A stretch of DNA of 16,579 nt from Caldilinea sp. CFX5 (GTDB taxonomy: Bacteria > Chloroflexota > Anaerolineae > Caldilineales > Caldilineaceae), in NCBI GenBank assembly GCA_021405325.1, contig QWII01000155.1, positions 1 to 16,579 on the forward strand, written 5' to 3'. Of the stretch, positions 13,938-16,579 are shown one piece after another (positions within the stretch are counted from its first letter, which is position 1; each line of letters begins with the position of its first letter). Below the pieces are notes generated by a model. That model saw only the letters and a list, made by a program, of their open reading frames with translations. It had not been told where the DNA came from and did no database searches. Position numbers and translations under genes: made by a program.

Positions 13938-13967
13938 ATTATAGCACGGGAAGCAAAGTTTATGAAA
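13938..13967 (-). promoter_or_regulatory. Promoter of the MA-like membrane protein gene
   Basis: On the minus strand TATAAT (13938-13943) is a consensus -10 box, 18 bp downstream of a weak -35, TTTCAT (13962-13967). Transcription would begin near 13931, giving a leader of about 40 nt to the ATG at 13889. Confidence 0.5.
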
Positions 13968-14010
13968 GCGCGTGCGTTACACGGGGCAACTGCCGCCCAA
14001 CGCACGCGCT
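13967..14010. terminator. Hairpin downstream of the SnoaL-like gene
   Basis: AGCGCGTGCGTT (13967-13978) is perfectly inverted at 13999-14010; the 20-nt interior is itself nearly self-complementary (GGGGCA facing TGCCGCCC). It begins 17 bp after the stop of the SnoaL-like gene on the minus strand and directly precedes the next promoter. It is a likely terminator, but only a short T-poor stretch follows. Confidence 0.45.
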
Positions 14011-14026
14011 GGTTAGTCGGGGTCTA

Positions 14027-14797
14027 TTAAAACTTGCCGTTTGTGTTTTGCCACTGGACGCGCGGCGGGATCGTCTCTAACACGTCCCAATGTTCGACAA
14101 GCTTTCCGTTCTCAACGCGGAACATATCGTAGAAAGCCATCGGTGCGCCGCCGTTGGGGCCGTAGATCCCCTCACTCATGAGCAGCACAAAATTGCCTTC
14201 GCCCAACACATTGTGGATCTTGTCGTAGCGCATGGTGTTGGCGCCGCTTTTGAAGAATGCCATCATAGCGGCCAGTCCTGGTAAACCGTCGGCGCCATCG
14301 GGATTGTGTTGGCTCAGGTCAGGGTGGAGGTATTGGGCAAAGGTGCCGGCATTGTTAAGAATGTTGGCGGTGAAAAATTCTTCAACCAACTGTTTGTTCA
14401 CCGCCGTCAGATGATGATCAGCAATCGCTGTGCTGCCATCAGTCATGGTGCGGCCACTCTTGTTGGGCGGGCGCACCGGCATCAAGTTGTCCCAATGCTC
14501 GACAATGAGGCCATTTTCAAAACGGAAGACATCAAAACCGATCTTGGGGCCGAAGAAGTCATATTCGGTGTGGGTAAAGACATAGTCGCCATCTTCAAAA
14601 GCGCGAATGACCTTGGCCTTAAAGGTTCCAACCGGCTGACTCTGCACCACACCCGCAATCCCGGCGACGCCATCAGGCAACGACAAGTTGTGCTGGATAT
14701 ATTTGTGCGGGTTGATGTAGGCAAACGGCTCCGGGTTGCCGGTTTCAATCGATTGTAAGACGGCTACGACTTTTTCTTTGTTGCTTTTGGTTGTCAT
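14027..14797 (-). CDS. Tandem SnoaL/NTF2-like double-domain protein
   Basis: A 256-residue soluble protein made of two homologous NTF2-fold (SnoaL-like) halves. Domain 1 (about 8-117) and domain 2 (about 135-250) line up at an offset of about 135 residues. DVFRFENGLIVEHWDNL at 89-105 matches DMFRVENGKLVEHWDVL at 224-240, and the HKYIQHN segment near 31-37 matches HPDLSQHN near 158-165. Single-domain relatives of about 120-150 residues include polyketide cyclases and uncharacterised predicted SnoaL-like aldol-condensation catalysts. The conserved His/Asp/Trp residues are kept in both halves. ATG at 14797 has AGGAG upstream with suitable spacing. An AraC-type regulator lies just upstream on the same strand, separated by a MITE-like element, and may control it. 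Substrate unknown. Confidence 0.85.
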   Translation of the reverse strand: MTTKSNKEKVVAVLQSIETGNPEPFAYINPHKYIQHNLSLPDGVAGIAGVVQSQPVGTFKAKVIRAFEDGDYVFTHTEYDFFGPKIGFDVFRFENGLIVEHWDNLMPVRPPNKSGRTMTDGSTAIADHHLTAVNKQLVEEFFTANILNNAGTFAQYLHPDLSQHNPDGADGLPGLAAMMAFFKSGANTMRYDKIHNVLGEGNFVLLMSEGIYGPNGGAPMAFYDMFRVENGKLVEHWDVLETIPPRVQWQNTNGKF

Positions 14798-14833
14798 AAG
14801 TAAACTCCTGCTGTGGTTGTTAATAGGTTAGAT

Positions 14834-14942
14834 AGGACTTACGCAAGACGGGAAGCCGGGCACCCAGTGGGTTCCCGCGCCATCTCTGGCGGCAGGCCGG
14901 CAGGATGCCGGCGTTCCCGGCTTCCCATCTTGCGTAAGTCCT
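14834..14942. mobile_element. MITE-like element, 109 bp
   Basis: The 27-bp terminal arms (14834-14860 and 14916-14942) are inverse with a single mismatch; they begin AGGACTTACGCAAGA. The interior has the small hairpin GCCGGCA-GGA-TGCCGGC and no coding capacity. The tips match those of the element at 10626-10712 at most positions. It sits between the AraC gene and the SnoaL-like gene, with its edge 37 bp before the SnoaL-like start codon. Confidence 0.6.
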
Positions 14943-14970
14943 GTCTGTTATCGCTGTGGTTTGAATCTTA

Positions 14971-15747
14971 CTAGGTGAGCGGATTTAAGAATTGAACGGA
15001 GCGGCTATTTTTCAGCAGCCCTTTGGCCGAGATGCCAAACATGCGTTTGAAGGTGCGGCAGAAGTGGGCTTGATCGGCAAAGCCGGCCTCGACAGCGGCG
15101 GTAGTCAGGGAAAGGCCATCACGCACCGTAAAGAGAATCACTTGCTTGAGCCGTTTCCACAAGAGGAATTGGGAAAAGGGTACACCCGTCGCTTGGGCAA
15201 AGAGATGGCGCGTCCGCTCCGGCGATAGACAGACCAAGTCGGCAATCATTTCCAGTGAGGGATTGCTCTGGATATGCTGTTCGATAAAGTGAATCGCTTG
15301 GGCAATGCGCTCATCGAGAAAAGGGGGCGTCGGCTGGCTGACCGGCGGCAACATCACCGCAAAAATTTCACTCGCCATCTGCTGTAAGCGTACCTTGGAC
15401 AGTGTCTGATTGTCTTCGACGCGATAGCGGTGCTGTTGCTCGGCTGTAAAGAAGGGTTCGATGTCCAGCACCGCTTCGCCGGCAAGCAATTCTTTCAATT
15501 GCCAGCCGAAGTAGCTCTCGGCGTCGATGAAGTAGATCAACACGCTGGCGCGCTCCGCCACACACGAATGGGGAACATTCTGGTTGATGATGAAGCCGGT
15601 TTTCTCCTGATAGGCGACGCCGCCGATCACACAATCAAAGGTGGAGCGGATACTCACAATCATCTGAAAACAGTAATGCCGATGAACGTCCACCCGTGCG
15701 CCGTGCGCAACGAAGGAGATGACGTTTTGTGTTGCGTCGGTTATCAT
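14971..15747 (-). CDS. AraC-family transcriptional regulator
   Basis: A 258-residue regulator with an N-terminal cupin-like sensing domain (about 1-130: ARVDVHRHYCFQMIVSI, then GFIINQNVPHSC) and a C-terminal AraC DNA-binding domain (about 155-258). The first helix-turn-helix is LEMIADLVCLSPERTRHLFAQATGVPFSQFLLWKRL. The second is SLTTAAVEAGFADQAHFCRTFKRMFGISAKGLL, with the family signature GFADQAHFCRTFKRMFG. The His-rich N-terminus suggests small-molecule or metal-assisted sensing, but the ligand cannot be read. ATG at 15747 has no strong ribosome site. The SnoaL-like gene downstream on the same strand is a candidate target or co-transcribed gene. A direct repeat at 15771-15800 upstream may be its own operator. 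Confidence 0.95.
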   Translation of the reverse strand: MITDATQNVISFVAHGARVDVHRHYCFQMIVSIRSTFDCVIGGVAYQEKTGFIINQNVPHSCVAERASVLIYFIDAESYFGWQLKELLAGEAVLDIEPFFTAEQQHRYRVEDNQTLSKVRLQQMASEIFAVMLPPVSQPTPPFLDERIAQAIHFIEQHIQSNPSLEMIADLVCLSPERTRHLFAQATGVPFSQFLLWKRLKQVILFTVRDGLSLTTAAVEAGFADQAHFCRTFKRMFGISAKGLLKNSRSVQFLNPLT

Positions 15748-15770
15748 TGTTTTTGGCTCTGCTTAAATAT

Positions 15771-15800
15771 AATTCTACATGTTGATCAATGAAATTCTAC
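15771..15800. promoter_or_regulatory. Possible AraC direct-repeat operator
   Basis: AATTCTAC occurs at 15771-15778 and 15793-15800, 22 bp apart (about two helical turns), with the palindrome TTGATCAA between. It lies 24-53 bp upstream of the araC-type start codon. Paired direct half-sites are typical of AraC proteins; binding here is inference. Confidence 0.35.
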
Positions 15801-15808
15801 CATGCGCA

Positions 15809-15838
15809 TTGACTCTGTCAAACCATTTGTAGTAAACT
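15809..15838 (+). promoter_or_regulatory. Possible promoter of the Rpn-type nuclease gene
   Basis: TTGACT (15809-15814), 18-bp spacer, TAAACT (15833-15838). The leader to the ATG at 15924 would be about 80 nt. The -35 match is good and the -10 moderate. Confidence 0.4.
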
Positions 15839-15923
15839 GGTGAATGACTAATCCGCTGTCTGTAAGTAGGCACTAGTGAACAATTGCTTGCAGGCATCAT
15901 GATCAATATCAGGTGTAGATAAC

Positions 15924-16579
15924 ATGACAACAACTGTTCATGACAGTGGTTATAAACGTCTTTTCAGCAACAAAACCATCTTTCGCCAGTTGATCCAAAC
16001 CTTTGTAGAAGAGGAATGGGTATCGAAACTGGATTTTGAGCGGGCCGAACGGCTGGACAAATCGTTTATCAGCGAACATTACAAGGATACAGAAGCGGAC
16101 ATCATCTACAAAGTGCCGCTTTTAGAGAGTGACACGGTGGTCTACCTTTGCCTGATAGTCGAATTTCAATCGTCAGTGCAGCGCTTTATGGTGCTGCGCA
16201 GCTTGCAGTACAAATGCAACTTTTATATGGATTACGTACTCTCCAATAAAAATGTACGCGGATTGATGTTACCGGCCATGTTTTCATTGGTGTTGTATAA
16301 TGGTGAGGACAAATGGACGGCGCCGGACAACATCGACCAGTTGATCGAGACAGAAGTCGATTTGGGGCAATACGGCCTACACTTTGAGCATTTCGTCATT
16401 GCCGAGAACGCCTATGGCAAAGAGTGGTTAGCCAAGATCGACAATATCATTGCTACACTCTTTTTAGCGGAGGCATATTATGACTTGCCGTTGCTTTTGG
16501 AAAAATTGTTGGCCCTGTATGATACGGAGCCTGACCGCCAGGCGCTTATGCTCTTTATCAACTGGTTTCGGCAGTTGAC
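15924..16579 (+). CDS. Rpn/YhgA-type PD-(D/E)XK nuclease, 3' end outside the window
   Basis: 218 codons are visible and open to the edge. The protein begins TVHDSGYKRLFSNKTIFRQL, the usual start of Rpn (recombination-promoting nuclease, formerly putative transposase) proteins. It continues with VSKLDFERAERLDKSFIS, TEADIIYKV (Asp59) and VVYLCLIVEFQSS (Glu80, Gln82), which together form the nuclease core D...ExQ, followed by RFMVLRSLQYKCNFYMDYV. In Escherichia coli RpnA has metal-dependent DNA endonuclease activity and raises recA-independent recombination. ATG at 15924 has AGGTG at 15911-15915 at 8 nt. These genes often occur in many copies per genome. The variable C-terminal region is cut off here. 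Confidence 0.88.
   Translation, partial: MTTTVHDSGYKRLFSNKTIFRQLIQTFVEEEWVSKLDFERAERLDKSFISEHYKDTEADIIYKVPLLESDTVVYLCLIVEFQSSVQRFMVLRSLQYKCNFYMDYVLSNKNVRGLMLPAMFSLVLYNGEDKWTAPDNIDQLIETEVDLGQYGLHFEHFVIAENAYGKEWLAKIDNIIATLFLAEAYYDLPLLLEKLLALYDTEPDRQALMLFINWFRQL

Noticed and set aside
14834..14942. Intrinsic terminator of the AraC gene
   Set aside because: The long near-perfect terminal repeats and the match to the ends of another element fit a MITE better, although it may end transcripts as a side effect.

Overview
The window looks like chromosomal DNA of a Gram-negative-type or atypical-envelope bacterium. My best guess is a member of the Chloroflexota (Caldilineae/Anaerolineae-like). This is an inference from moderately high GC, a long YfhO-type membrane protein, a Thr/Pro-rich lipoprotein with an SH3-like domain, an Rpn/YhgA-type nuclease and many palindromic intergenic repeats. 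No rRNA, tRNA or other taxonomic marker is present, so the assignment is soft. Twelve complete protein genes, one cut-off gene at the right edge and one truncated gene were found. No CRISPR array, complete insertion sequence or origin was seen.

Layout. 1-279 (-) is a small cytochrome b5-like heme-binding protein, divergent from a YfhO-type polytopic membrane protein (374-2821, +) that has a good promoter at 306-334. A MerR regulator with a GyrI-like ligand domain follows at 2851-3705. After a heptamer inverted repeat comes a textbook MerR-type promoter (TTGACT, 19-bp spacer holding a perfect 15-bp palindrome, TAGCAT at 3811-3841). It drives a DUF4386-type membrane protein (3923-4699) and an NAD-binding epimerase-like protein (4726-5670). 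This regulator/operator/two-gene set is the clearest regulatory unit of the window.

From 8684 down to 5744 a minus-strand cluster encodes a membrane protein with a NERD-like domain, a MacB/FtsX-type ABC permease overlapping it by 4 bp, an SH3-domain lipoprotein, and a truncated short-chain dehydrogenase. No ATPase or membrane-fusion partner lies in the window. Upstream is a 17-bp tandem repeat of almost five copies, then the bifunctional NAD(P)H-hydrate repair enzyme NnrE-NnrD (8948-10534, -). Next come two strong inverted repeats and an octamer array, a YesL/DUF624-like membrane protein (10791-11423, -), a 348-bp gene-free divergent spacer, and a SAM-dependent methyltransferase (11772-12656, +). 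Convergent to it is a single-pass membrane protein that resembles MA-type peptidases but lacks their catalytic motif (12711-13889, -). A protein with two tandem SnoaL/NTF2-like domains (14027-14797, -) and an AraC-family regulator (14971-15747, -) are separated by a MITE-like element. An Rpn-type PD-(D/E)XK nuclease gene begins at 15924 and runs off the end.

The most distinctive non-coding property is the number of palindromic elements: about ten in 16.6 kb. Many start or end exactly at a stop codon, two share terminal sequences of the AGGA(G/C)TTACGCA type, and two others share a core and sit between converging genes. I see no convincing new defence or biosynthetic system. The best candidates for follow-up are the MerR unit, the orphan permease cluster and the repeat families.
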